From: Eledone cirrhosa
Taxonomy: Eukaryota > Mollusca > Cephalopoda > Octopoda > Eledonidae
DNA length: 64,000 nucleotides
NCBI GenBank assembly: GCA_964016885.1
Contig: OZ024741.1
Location: 414,917,081-414,981,080 of the forward strand
Direction of reading: 5' to 3'
A model generated the notes under the pieces. The model did not search any database and had not been told where the DNA came from. It saw only the letters and a list, made by a program, of their open reading frames with translations. Shown here in pieces: positions 52,801-64,000 of this stretch. The stretch's first letter is position 1; each line of letters opens with the position of its first letter. Position numbers and translations under genes: made by a program.

Positions 52801-55395
52801 TCACTTCTTTTTGTTCAAACCAGCTGTATCTGACCAGAATTCCCTCACCTCTTTCTGTTCAAACCAGCTGTGTCTGGTCAGAATTCCCTCACCTCTTTCT
52901 GTTCAAACCAGCTGTATCTGCCCAGAATTCCCTCACCTCTTTCTGTTCAAACCAGCTGTATCTGACCAGAATTCCCTCACCTCTTTCTTTTCAAACCAGC
53001 TGTATCTGACCAGAATTCTCTCACCTCATTCTGTTCAAACCAGCTGTATCTGGCCAGAATTCTCTTACCTCTTTCTGTTCAAACCAGCTGTATATGCCCA
53101 GAATTCCCTCACCTCTTTCTGTTCAAACCAGCTGTATATGCCCAGAATTCCCTCACCTCTTTCTGTTCAAACCAGCTGTATATGCCCAGAATTCTCTCAC
53201 CTGTTTCTGTTCAAACCAGCTGTATCTGCCCAGAATTCCCTCACCACTTTCTGTTCAAACCAGCTGTATCTGCCCAGAATTCTCTTACCTCTTTCTGTTC
53301 AAACCAGCTGTATCTGGCCAGAATTCTCTCACTTCTTTCTGTTCAAATCAGCTGTATCTGACCAGAATTCCCTCACCACTTTCTGTTCAATCCAGCTGTA
53401 TCTGGTCAGAATTCCCTCACCACTTTCTGTTCAAACCAGCTGTATATGCCCAGAATTCCCTCACCTCTTTCTGTTCAAACCAGCTGTATATGCCCAGAAT
53501 TCTCTCACCTGTTTCTGTTCAAACCAGCTGTATCTGCCCAGAATTCCCTCACCACTTTCTGTTCAAACCAGCTGTATCTGCCCAGAATTCTCTTACCTCT
53601 TTCTGTTCAAGCCAGCTGTATCTGGCCAGAATTCTCTCACTTCTTTCTGTTCAAATCAGCTGTATCTGACCAGAATTCCCTCACCACTTTCTGTTCAAAC
53701 CAGCTGTATCTGGTCAGAATTCTCTCACTTCTTTCTGTTTAAACCAGCTGTATCTGGCCAGAATTCCCCCACTTCTTTCTGTTCAAACCAGCTGTATCTG
53801 CCCAGAATTCCCTCACCTCTTTCTGTTCAAACCAGCCGTATCTGACCAGAATTCTCTCACCTATTTCTGTTCAAACCAGCCATATCTGCCCAGAATTCCC
53901 TCACCTCTTTCTGTTTAAACCAGCTGTATCTGGCCAGAATTCTCTCACTTGTTTCTGTTCAAACCAGCTGTATCTGACCAGAATTCCCTCACTTCTTTCT
54001 GTTCAAACCAGCTGTATCTGCCCAGAATTCCCTCACCTCTTTCTGTTCAAATCAGCTGTATCTGCCCAGAATTCTCTCACCTCATTCTGTTCAAACCAGC
54101 TGTATCTGTCCAGAATTCCCTCACCTCTTTCTGTTCAAACCAGCCGTATCTGCCCAGAATTCCCTCACCTCTTTCTTTTCAAACCAGCTGTATCTGCCCA
54201 GAATTCCCTCACTTCTTTCTGTTCAAACCAGCTGTATCTGCCCAGAATTCCCTCACCTCTTTCTGTTCACAGCAGCTGTATCTGCCCAGAATTCCCTCAC
54301 TTCTTTCTGTTCAAACCAGCTGTATCTGCCCAGAATTCTCTCACCTGTTTATGTTCAAACCAGCTGTATCTGGTCAGAATTCTCTCACTTCTTTCTGTTT
54401 AAACCAGCTGTATCTGGCCAGAATTCTCTCAATTTATTTCTGTTCAAACCAGCTGTATCTGACCAGAATTCCCTCACCTCTTTCTGTTCAAACCAGCTGT
54501 ATCTGACCAGAATTCTCTCACTTCTTTCTGTTCAAACCAGCTGTATCTGCCCAGAATTCCCTCACCTCTTTCTGTTCAAACCAGCTGTATCTGCCCAGAA
54601 TTCCCCCACTTCTTTCTGTTCAAACCAGCTGTATCTGACCAGAATTCCCTCACCTCTTTCTGTTCAAACCAGCTGTATCTGACCAGAATTCTCTCACCTA
54701 TTTCTGTTCAAACCAGCCATATCTGCCCAGAATTCCCCCACCTCTTTCTGTTCAAACCAGCTGTATCTGGCCAGAATTCCCTCACCTCTTTCTGTTGAAA
54801 TCATCTGTATCTGCCCAGAATTCTCTCACTTCTTTTTGTTCAAACCAGCCATATCTGCCCAGAATTCCCTCACCTCTTTCTGTTCAAACCAGCTGTATCT
54901 GCCCAGAATTCCCCCACTTCTTTCTGTTCAAACCAGCTGTATCTGACCAGAATTCTCTCACTTCATTCTGTTCAACCCAGCTGTATCTGACCAGAATTCT
55001 CTCACCTCTTTCTGTTCAAACCAGCTGTATCTGCCCAGAATTCCCTCACTTCTTTCTGTTCAAACCAGCTGTATCTGCCCAGAAATCCCTCACCTCTTTC
55101 TGTTTAAACCAGCTATATCTGGCCAGAATTCCCTCACTTATTTCCGTTTAAACCAGCTGTATCTGGCCAGATTTCTCTCACTTCTTTTTATTCAAACCAG
55201 CTGTATATGACCAGAATTCTGTCATTTCTTTCTGTTCAAACCAGCTGTATCTGCCCAGAATTCCCTCACCTCTTTCTGTTTACACCTTCTGTATATGCCC
55301 AGAATTTTCTCACCTCTTTCTGTTCAAAGCAGCTGTATCTGACCAGAATTCCCTCACTTCTTTCTGTTCAAACCAGCTGTATCTGCCCAGAATTC
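49837..55395. repeat. 6,247-bp duplicated segment, copy 2 (126 units after three deletions)
   Basis: The offset to copy 1 is 6247 up to about 52.1 kb, then 6203 (one unit lost, the counterpart of a unit near 45.9 kb). From about 55136 it is 5675 (12 units lost), and from about 55210 it is 5543 (three more units lost). All three deletions are whole multiples of 44 bp. The right end is near 55395, after which the sequence no longer follows the start of copy 1. Confidence 0.87.
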
Positions 55396-58377
55396 CCTCA
55401 CCTCTTTCTGTTCAAACCAGCTGTATCTGGCCAGAATTCCCTCACCTCTTTCTGTTCAAATCATCTGTATCTGCCCAGAATTCTCTCACTTCTTTCTGTT
55501 CAAACCAGCCATATCTGCCCAGAATTCCCTCACCTCTTTCTGTACAAACCAGCTGTATCTGACCAGAATTCTCTCACTTCATTCTGTTCAAACCAGCTGT
55601 ATCTGACCAGAATTCTCTCACCTCTTTCTGTTCAAACCAGCTGTATCTGCCCAGAATTCCCTCACTTCTTTCTGTTCAAACCAGCTGTATCTGCCCTGAA
55701 ACCCCTCACCTCTTTCTGTTCAAACCAGCTGTATCTGCCCAGAATTCCCTCACCTCTTTCTGTTCAAACCAGCTGTATCTGACCAGAATTCCCTCACCTA
55801 TTTCTGTTCAAACCAGCCATATCTGCCCAGAATTCCCTCACCTCTTTCTGTTCAAATCATTTGTATCTGCCCAGAATTCTCTCACTTCTTTCTGTTCAAA
55901 CCAGCTGTATCTGCTCAGAATTCCCTCACCTCTTTCTGTTCAAACCAGCTCTATCTGACCAGAATTCATTCTCCTCTTTTTGTTTAAACCATCTGTATCT
56001 GCCCAGAATTCTCTCACTTCTTTCTGTTCAAACCAGCTGTATCTGGTCAGAATTCTCTCACTTCTTTCCGTTTAAACCAGCTGTATCTGGCCAGATTTCT
56101 CTGACTTCTTTTTGTTCAAACCAGCTGTATCTGACCAGAATTCCCTCACCTCTTTCTGTTCAAACCAGCTGTATCTGCCCAGAATTCCCTCACTTCTTTC
56201 TGTACAAATCAGCTGTATCTGACCAGCATTCCCTCACCTCTTTCTGTTCAAACCAGCTGTATCTGCCCAGAATTCCCTCACCTCTTTCTGTTCAAACCAG
56301 CTGTATCTGCCCAGAATTCCCTCACTTCTTTCTGTTCAAACCAGCTGTATCTGACCAGAATTCCCTCACCTCTTTCTGTTCAAACCAGCTGTATCTGCCC
56401 AGAATTCCCTCACTTCTTTCTGTTCAAACCATCTGTATCTGCCCAGAATTCTCTCACCTCTTTCTGTTCAAACCAGCTGTATCTGCCCAGAATTCCCTCA
56501 CCACTTTCTGTTCAAACCAGCTGTATCTGCCCAGAATTCTCTCACCTGTTTATGTTCAAACCAGCTGTATCTGGTTAGAATTCTCTCACTTCTTTCTGTT
56601 TAAACCAGCTGTATCTGGCCAGAATTCTCTCACTTCTTTCTGTTCAAACCAGCTGTATCTGCCCAGAATTCCCTCACCTCCTTCTGTTCAAACCAGGTGT
56701 ATCTGCCCAGAATTCCCTCACCTCTTTCTGTTCAAACCAGCTGTATCTGACCAGAATTCTGTCTCCTCTACCTGTTCAAACCTTCTGTATATGCGCAGAA
56801 TTCTCTCACCTCTTTCTGTTTAAACCATCGGTATCTGCCCAGAATTCTCTGACCTCTTTCTGTTCAAACCAGCTGTATCTGACCAGCATTCCCTCACCTC
56901 TTTCTGTTCAAACCAGCCGTAGCTGCCCGGAATTCCATCACCTCTTTCTGTTCAAACCTGCTGTATCTGGTCAGAATTCTCTCACTTCTTTCCGTTTAAA
57001 CCAGCTGTATCTGGCCAGATTTCTCTCACTTCTTTTTGTTCAAACCAGCTGTATCTGACCAGAATTCCCTCACCTCTTTCTGTTCAAACCAGCTGTATCT
57101 GCCCAGAATTCCCTCACTTCTTTCTGTTCAAATCAGCTGTATCTGCCCAGAATTTCCTCACCTCTTTCTGTTCAAACCAGCTGTATCTGCCCAGAATTCC
57201 CTCACCACTTTCTGTTCAAACCAGCTGTATCTGACCAGAATTCTCTCACCTCTTTCTGTTTAAACCAGCTGCATCTGCCCAGAATTCTCTCACCTGTTTA
57301 TGTTCAAACCAGCTGTATCTGGTTAGAATTCTCTCACTTCTTTCTGTTTAAACCAGCTGTATCTGGCCAGAATTCTCTCACTTCTTTCTGTTCAAACCAG
57401 CTGTATCTGCCCAGATTTCCCTCACCACTTTCTGTTCAAACCAGCTGTATCTAACCAGAATTCTCTCACCTCTTTCTGTTTAAACCAGCTGCATTTGCCC
57501 AGAATTCTCTCACCTGTTTATGTTCAAACCAGCTGTATCTGGTTAGAATTCTCTCACTTCTTTCTGTTTAAACCAGCTGTATCTGGCCAGAATTCTCTCA
57601 CTTCTTTCTGTTCAAACCAGCTGTATCTGCCCAGAATTCGCTCACCTCTTTCTGTTCAAACCAGCTGTATCTGACCAGAATTCCGTCTCCTCTTTCTGTT
57701 TAAACTTTCTGTATATGCGCAGAATTCTCTCACCTCTTTATGTTTAAACCAGCGGTATCTGCCCATAATTCTCTCACCTCTTTCTGTTCAAACCAGCTCT
57801 ATCTGGTTAGAATTCTCTCACTTCTTTCTGTTTAAACCAGCTGTATCTGGCCAGAATTCCCCCACTTCTTTCTGTTCAAACCAGCTGTATCTGCCCAGAA
57901 TTCCCTCACCTCTTTCTGTTCAAACCAGCTGTATCTGACCAGAATTCTCTCACTTCTTTCTGTTCAAACCAGCCATATCTGCCCAGAATTCCCTCACCTC
58001 TTTCTGTTCAAACCAGCTGTATCTGACCAGAATTCTCTCACTTCATTCTGTTCAAACCAGCTGTATCTGACCAGAATTCTCTCACTTCATTCTGTTCAAA
58101 CCAGCTGTATCTGCCCAGAATTCTCTCACTTCATTCTGTTCAAACCAGCTGTATCTGACCAGAATTCTCTCACCTCTTTCTGTTCAAACCAGCTGTATCT
58201 GCCCAGAATTCCCTCACTTCTTTCTGTTCAAACCAGCTGTATCTGCCCTGAAATCCCTCACCTCTTTCTGTTCAAACCAGCTGTATCTGCCCAGAATTCT
58301 CTCACCTCATTCTGTTCAAACCAGCTGTATCTGTCCAGAATTCCCTCACCTCTTTCTGTTCAAACCAGCTGTATCTG
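54550..58377. repeat. 3,828-bp duplicated segment, copy 1 (87 units)
   Basis: The segment is directly followed by a second copy at an offset of exactly 3828 bp. It overlaps the end of the older 6,247-bp copy 2 and so includes its deletion scars near 55.14 and 55.21 kb. Only occasional single-base differences from the second copy are seen, for example CAGCTATATC near 55110 against CAGCTGTATC near 58938. Confidence 0.88.
57260..57650. repeat. Local 220-bp (5-unit) tandem duplication
   Basis: CAGCTGCATCTGCCC at about 57268 recurs as CAGCTGCATTTGCCC at about 57488, and TCTGGTTAGAATT at about 57318 recurs at about 57538. Intervening units match in order. The same structure is carried in the downstream copy near 61.1-61.5 kb. 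Confidence 0.8.
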
Positions 58378-61300
58378 ACCAGAATTCCCTCACCTCTTTC
58401 TGTTCAAACCAGCTGTATCTGCCCAGAATTCCCCCACTTCTTTCTGTTCAAACCAGCTGTATCTGACCAGAATTCCCTCACCTCTTTCTGTTCAAACCAG
58501 CTGTATCTGACCAGAATTCTCTCACCTATTTCTGTTCAAACCAGCCATATCTGCCCAGAATTCCCCCACCTCTTTCTGTTCAAACCAGCTGTATCTGGCC
58601 AGAATTCCCTCACCTCTTTCTGTTGAAATCATCTGTATCTGCCCAGAATTCTCTCACTTCTTTTTGTTCAAACCAGCCATATCTGCCCAGAATTCCCTCA
58701 CCTCTTTCTGTTCAAACCAGCTGTATCTGCCCAGAATTCCCCCACTTCTTTCTGTTCAAACCAGCTGTATCTGACCAGAATTCTCTCACTTCATTCTGTT
58801 CAACCCAGCTGTATCTGACCAGAATTCTCTCACCTCTTTCTGTTCAAACCAGCTGTATCTGCCCAGAATTCCCTCACTTCTTTCTGTTCAAACCAGCTGT
58901 ATCTGCCCAGAAATCCCTCACCTCTTTCTGTTTAAACCAGCTGTATCTGGCCAGAATTCCCTCACTTATTTCCGTTTAAACCAGCTGTATCTGGCCAGAT
59001 TTCTCTCACTTCTTTTTATTCAAACCAGCTGTATATGACCAGAATTCTGTCATTTCTTTCTGTTCAAACCAGCTGTATCTGCCCAGAATTCCCTCACCTC
59101 TTTCTGTTTACACCTTCTGTATATGCCCAGAATTTTCTCACCTCTTTCTGTTCAAAGCAGCTGTATCTGACCAGAATTCCCTCACTTCTTTCTGTTCAAA
59201 CCAGCTGTATCTGCCCAGAATTCCCTCACCTCTTTCTGTTCAAACCAGCTGTATCTGGCCAGAATTCCCTCACCTCTTTCTGTTCAAATCATCTGTATCT
59301 GCCCAGAATTCTCTCACTTCTTTCTGTTCAAACCAGCCATATCTGCCCAGAATTCCCTCACCTCTTTCTGTACAAACCAGCTGTATCTGACCAGAATTCT
59401 CTCACTTCATTCTGTTCAAACCAGCTGTATCTGACCAGAATTCTCTCACCTCTTTCTGTTCAAACCAGCTGTATCTGCCCAGAATTCCCTCACTTCTTTC
59501 TGTTCAAACCAGCTGTATCTGCCCTGAAACCCCTCACCTCTTTCTGTTCAAACCAGCTGTATCTGCCCAGAATTCCCTCACCTCTTTCTGTTCAAACCAG
59601 CTGTATCTGACCAGAATTCCCTCACCTATTTCTGTTCAAACCAGCCATATCTGCCCAGAATTCCCTCACCTCTTTCTGTTCAAATCATTTGTATCTGCCC
59701 AGAATTCTCTCACTTCTTTCTGTTCAAACCAGCTGTATCTGCTCAGAATTCCCTCACCTCTTTCTGTTCAAACCAGCTCTATCTGACCAGAATTCATTCT
59801 CCTCTTTTTGTTTAAACCATCTGTATCTGCCCAGAATTCTCTCACTTCTTTCTGTTCAAACCAGCTGTATCTGGTCAGAATTCTCTCACTTCTTTCCGTT
59901 TAAACCAGCTGTATCTGGCCAGATTTCTCTGACTTCTTTTTGTTCAAACCAGCTGTATCTGACCAGAATTCCCTCACCTCTTTCTGTTCAAACCAGCTGT
60001 ATCTGCCCAGAATTCCCTCACTTCTTTCTGTACAAATCAGCTGTATCTGACCAGCATTCCCTCACCTCTTTCTGTTCAAACCAGCTGTATCTGCCCAGAA
60101 TTCCCTCACCTCTTTCTGTTCAAACCAGCTGTATCTGCCCAGAATTCCCTCACTTCTTTCTGTTCAAACCAGCTGTATCTGACCAGAATTCCCTCACCTC
60201 TTTCTGTTCAAACCAGCTGTATCTGCCCAGAATTCCCTCACTTCTTTCTGTTCAAACCATCTGTATCTGCCCAGAATTCTCTCACCTCTTTCTGTTCAAA
60301 CCAGCTGTATCTGCCCAGAATTCCCTCACCACTTTCTGTTCAAACCAGCTGTATCTGCCCAGAATTCTCTCACCTGTTTATGTTCAAACCAGCTGTATCT
60401 GGTTAGAATTCTCTCACTTCTTTCTGTTTAAACCAGCTGTATCTGGCCAGAATTCTCTCACTTCTTTCTGTTCAAACCAGCTGTATCTGCCCAGAATTCC
60501 CTCACCTCCTTCTGTTCAAACCAGGTGTATCTGCCCAGAATTCCCTCACCTCTTTCTGTTCAAACCAGCTGTATCTGACCAGAATTCTGTCTCCTCTACC
60601 TGTTCAAACCTTCTGTATATGCGCAGAATTCTCTCACCTCTTTCTGTTTAAACCATCGGTATCTGCCCAGAATTCTCTGACCTCTTTCTGTTCAAACCAG
60701 CTGTATCTGACCAGCATTCCCTCACCTCTTTCTGTTCAAACCAGCCGTAGCTGCCCGGAATTCCATCACCTCTTTCTGTTCAAACCTGCTGTATCTGGTC
60801 AGAATTCTCTCACTTCTTTCCGTTTAAACCAGCTGTATCTGGCCAGATTTCTCTCACTTCTTTTTGTTCAAACCAGCTGTATCTGACCAGAATTCCCTCA
60901 CCTCTTTCTGTTCAAACCAGCTGTATCTGCCCAGAATTCCCTCACTTCTTTCTGTTCAAATCAGCTGTATCTGCCCAGAATTTCCTCACCTCTTTCTGTT
61001 CAAACCAGCTGTATCTGCCCAGAATTCCCTCACCACTTTCTGTTCAAACCAGCTGTATCTGACCAGAATTCTCTCACCTCTTTCTGTTTAAACAAGCTGC
61101 ATCTGCCCAGAATTCTCTCACCTGTTTATGTTCAAACCAGCTGTATCTGGTTAGAATTCTCTCACTTCTTTCTGTTTAAACCAGCTGTATCTGGCCAGAA
61201 TTCTCTCACTTCTTTCTGTTCAAACCAGCTGTATCTGCCCAGATTTCCCTCACCACTTTCTGTTCAAACCAGCTGTATCTAACCAGAATTCTCTCACCTC

Positions 61301-62205
61301 TTTCTGTTTAAACCAGCTGCATTTGCCCAGAATTCTCTCACCTGTTTATGTTCAAACCAGCTGTATCTGGTTAGAATTCTCTCACTTCTTTCTGTTTAAA
61401 CCAGCTGTATCTGGCCAGAATTCTCTCACTTCTTTCTGTTCAAACCAGCTGTATCTGCCCAGAATTCGCTCACCTCTTTCTGTTCAAACCAGCTGTATCT
61501 GACCAGAATTCCGTCTCCTCTTTCTGTTTAAACTTTCTGTATATGCGCAGAATTCTCTCACCTCTTTATGTTTAAACCAGCGGTATCTGCCCATAATTCT
61601 CTCACCTCTTTCTGTTCAAACCAGCTCTATCTGGTTAGAATTCTCTCACTTCTTTCTGTTTAAACCAGCTGTATCTGGCCAGAATTCCCCCACTTCTTTC
61701 TGTTCAAACCAGCTGTATCTGCCCAGAATTCCCTCACCTCTTTCTGTTCAAACCAGCTGTATCTGACCAGAATTCTCTCACTTCTTTCTGTTCAAACCAG
61801 CCATATCTGCCCAGAATTCCCTCACCTCTTTCTGTTCAAACCAGCTGTATCTGACCAGAATTCTCTCACTTCATTCTGTTCAAACCAGCTGTATCTGACC
61901 AGAATTCTCTCACTTCATTCTGTTCAAACCAGCTGTATCTGCCCAGAATTCTCTCACTTCATTCTGTTCAAACCAGCTGTATCTGACCAGAATTCTCTCA
62001 CCTCTTTCTGTTCAAACCAGCTGTATCTGCCCAGAATTCCCTCACTTCTTTCTGTTCAAACCAGCTGTATCTGCCCTGAAATCCCTCACCTCTTTCTGTT
62101 CAAACCAGCTGTATCTGCCCAGAATTCTCTCACCTCATTCTGTTCAAACCAGCTGTATCTGTCCAGAATTCCCTCACCTCTTTCTGTTCAAACCAGCTGT
62201 ATCTG
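58378..62205. repeat. 3,828-bp duplicated segment, copy 2 (87 units)
   Basis: The segment matches 54550-58377 at constant offset with very few differences (AACAAGCTGC near 61091 where copy 1 has AACCAGCTGC). Homology ends near 62200. It is the youngest large duplication in the window judging by similarity, and it repeats the deletion scars of copy 1. Confidence 0.88.
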
Positions 62206-64000
62206 TCCAGAATTCCCTCACCTCTTTCTTTTCAAACCAGCTGTATCTGCCCAGAATTCCCTCACCTCTTTCTTTTCAAACCAGCTGTATCTGCCCAGAA
62301 TTCTCTCACCTCATTCTGTTCAAACCAGCTGTATCTGTCCAGAATTCCCTCACCTCTTTCTGTTCAAACCAGCCGTATCTGCCCAGAATTCCCTCACCTC
62401 TTTCTTTTCAAACCAGCTGTATCTGCCCAAAATTCCCTCACTTCTTTCTGTTCAAACCAGCTGTATCTGCCCAGAATTCCCTCACCGCTTTCTGTTCACA
62501 GCAGCTATATCTGCCCAGAATTCCCTCACTTCTTTCTGTTCAAACCAGCTGTATCTGGCCAGAATTCTCTCACCTGTTTATGTTCAAACCAGCTGTATCT
62601 GGTCAGAATTCTCTCACTTCTTTCTGTTTAAACCAGCTGTATCTGGCCAGAATTCTCTCAATTTATTTCTGTTCAAACCAGCTGTATCTGACCAGAATTC
62701 CCTCACCTCTTTCTGTTCAAACCAGCTGTATCTGACCAGAATTCTCTCACTTCTTTCTGTTCAAACCAGCTGTATCTGCCCAGAATTCCCTCACCTCTTT
62801 CTGTTCAAACCAGCTGTATCTGCCCAGAATTCCCTCACTTCTTTCTGTTCAAACCAGCTGTATCTGCCCAGAATTCTCTCACCTGTTTATGTTCAAACCA
62901 GCTGTATCTGGCCAGAATTCTCTCAATTTATTTCTGTTCAAACCAGCTGTATCTGACCAGAATTCCCTCACCTCTTTCTGTTCAAACCAGCTGTATCTGC
63001 CCAGAATTCCCCCACTTCTTTCTGTTGAAACCAGCTGTATCTGCCCAGAATTCCCTCACCTCTTTCTGTTCAAACCAGCTGTATCTGACCAGAATTCTCT
63101 CACCTATTTCTGTTCAAACCAGCCATATCTGCCCAGAATTCCCTCACCTCTTTCTGTTTAAACCAGCTGTATCTGGCCAGAATTCTCTCACTTGTTTCTG
63201 TTCAAACCAGCTGTATCTGCACAGAATTCTCTCACCTGTTTACGTTCAAACCAGCTGTATCTGGTCAGAATTCTCTCACTTATTTCCGTTTAAACCAGCT
63301 GTATCTGGCCAGATTTCTCTCACTTCTTTTTATTCAAACCAGCTGTATATGACCAGAATTCTCTCACTTCTTTCTGTTCAAACCAGCTGTATCTGCCCAG
63401 AATTCCCTCACCTCTTTCTGTTCAAACCATCTGTATCTGACCAGAATTCCCTCTCCTCTTTCTGTTTAAACCATCTGTATCTGCCCAGAATTCTGTCACT
63501 TCTTTCTGTTCAAACCAGCTGTATCTGCCCAGAATTCCCTCACCTCTTTCTGTTTACACCTTCTGTATATGCCCAGAATTTTCTCACCTCTTTCTGTTCA
63601 AAGCAGCTGTATCTGCCCAGAATTCCCTCACTTCTTTCTGTTCAAACCAGCTGTATCTGCCCAGAATTCCCTCACCTCTTTCTGTTCAAACCAGCTGTAT
63701 CTGGCCAGAATTCCCTCACCTCTTTCTGTTTAAACCAGCTGTATCTGCCCAGAATTCTCTCACTTGTTTCTTTTCAAACCAGCTGTATCTGCCCAGAATT
63801 CTCTCACTTCTTTCTATTCAAACCAGCTGTATCTGCCCTGAAATCCCTCACCTCTTTCTGTTCAAACCAGCTGTATCTGCCCAGAATTCTCTCACCTCAT
63901 TCTGTTCATACCAGCTGTATCTGTCCAGAATTCCCTCACCTCTTTCTGTTCAAACCAGCCGTATCTGCCCAGAATTCCCTCACCTCTTTCTTTTCAAACC
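62206..64000. repeat. Right part of 44-bp array with older copies of upstream segments
   Basis: This part includes a segment like 47.9-48.3 kb (shared TTCACAGCAGCT variant at about 62495, 48064 and 54267). From about 63181 it includes a copy of 49364 to about 49860 at offset 13,817. That copy keeps the units deleted from copy 2 of the 6,247-bp duplication. The array continues past the window. Confidence 0.78.

Larger units (their letters stand above)
41816..64000. repeat. 44-bp satellite array, about 504 units, continues past the window
   Basis: The unit begins TTCAAACCAGCTGTATCTGC, continues CCAGAATTCCCTCACCTC and ends TTTCTG. It is about 48% GC, strongly pyrimidine-rich on the + strand (about 68% C+T) and has no CpG in the consensus. 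Most units contain one PvuII site (CAGCTG) and one EcoRI site (GAATTC). Common variants are GCCCAG/GACCAG/GGCCAG/GGTCAG, TTCCCTCAC/TTCTCTCAC, TTCAAACC/TTTAAACC and CACCTCTTT/CACTTCTTT. Unlike the other two arrays, single-base indels occur: an extra C near 43056, a lost T near 44502, a 2-bp loss near 45642 and a longer unit near 48229. The many open frames here are three-frame translations of the repeat and are not genes. Confidence 0.97.

Noticed and set aside
41747..64000. Many open frames of 60-344 codons with SVQTSCICPEF / LFKPAVSAQNSLTSF / CSNQLYLPRIPSPL motifs
   Set aside because: A 44-bp unit cycles through three frames every 132 bp, so all frames show the same 44-residue composite. Ends are set by TTTAAACC (TAA) and similar variants, not by gene structure.

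Overview
The window is almost entirely satellite DNA. Three unrelated tandem arrays fill about 98% of it, and I find no convincing protein-coding gene. The length and order of the arrays, the tRNA-derived retroposon and the CAT/ATC microsatellite are eukaryotic. Several short blocks match dispersed repeats that I remember as abundant in octopus, squid and cuttlefish genomes: the SINE-like tail at 40598-40797, the tRNA-like head at 41088 and the 'accctttagcattcaaacc' motif at 41805-41823. A cephalopod mollusc is therefore my best guess. That identification rests on memory, not on a database search.

Layout: (1) 1-38104 is a 59-bp satellite of about 645 units, entering from the left edge. Its register is kept exactly: the last complete unit start lies 645 x 59 bp from position 1. 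Marker variants split it into eight long blocks (53, 70, 78, 102, 106, 83, 59 and about 95 units). The blocks are related by in-register duplication, insertion and deletion of whole units. (2) 38101-40597 is a 45-bp minisatellite, 55 whole units plus a 22-bp remnant, also without indels. Its unit looks like an internal segment of a SINE-like element whose 3' part follows at 40598-40797. (3) 40798-41815 is the only non-array island. It holds ordinary sequence, a tRNA-derived SINE with a perfect B box, a CAT/ATC-rich microsatellite and a short unique stretch. (4) 41816-64000 is a 44-bp satellite of about 504 units that runs off the right edge. Most units carry one EcoRI and one PvuII site. It contains a 6,247-bp tandem duplication (142 units), a 3,828-bp tandem duplication (87 units) and smaller nested 7-unit and 5-unit duplications.

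The many open frames in the 45-bp and 44-bp arrays are by-products of periodicity. 45 is divisible by three, so one stop-free unit gives a long frame. 132 bp (three 44-bp units) is also divisible by three, which produces a cycling 44-residue pattern. The 824-codon frame at 38237-40711 is described but not called a gene. The main interest is how these arrays arose and evolved: a minisatellite born inside a retroposon, a direct junction between two unrelated satellites, and a readable record of unequal exchange over tens of kilobases.
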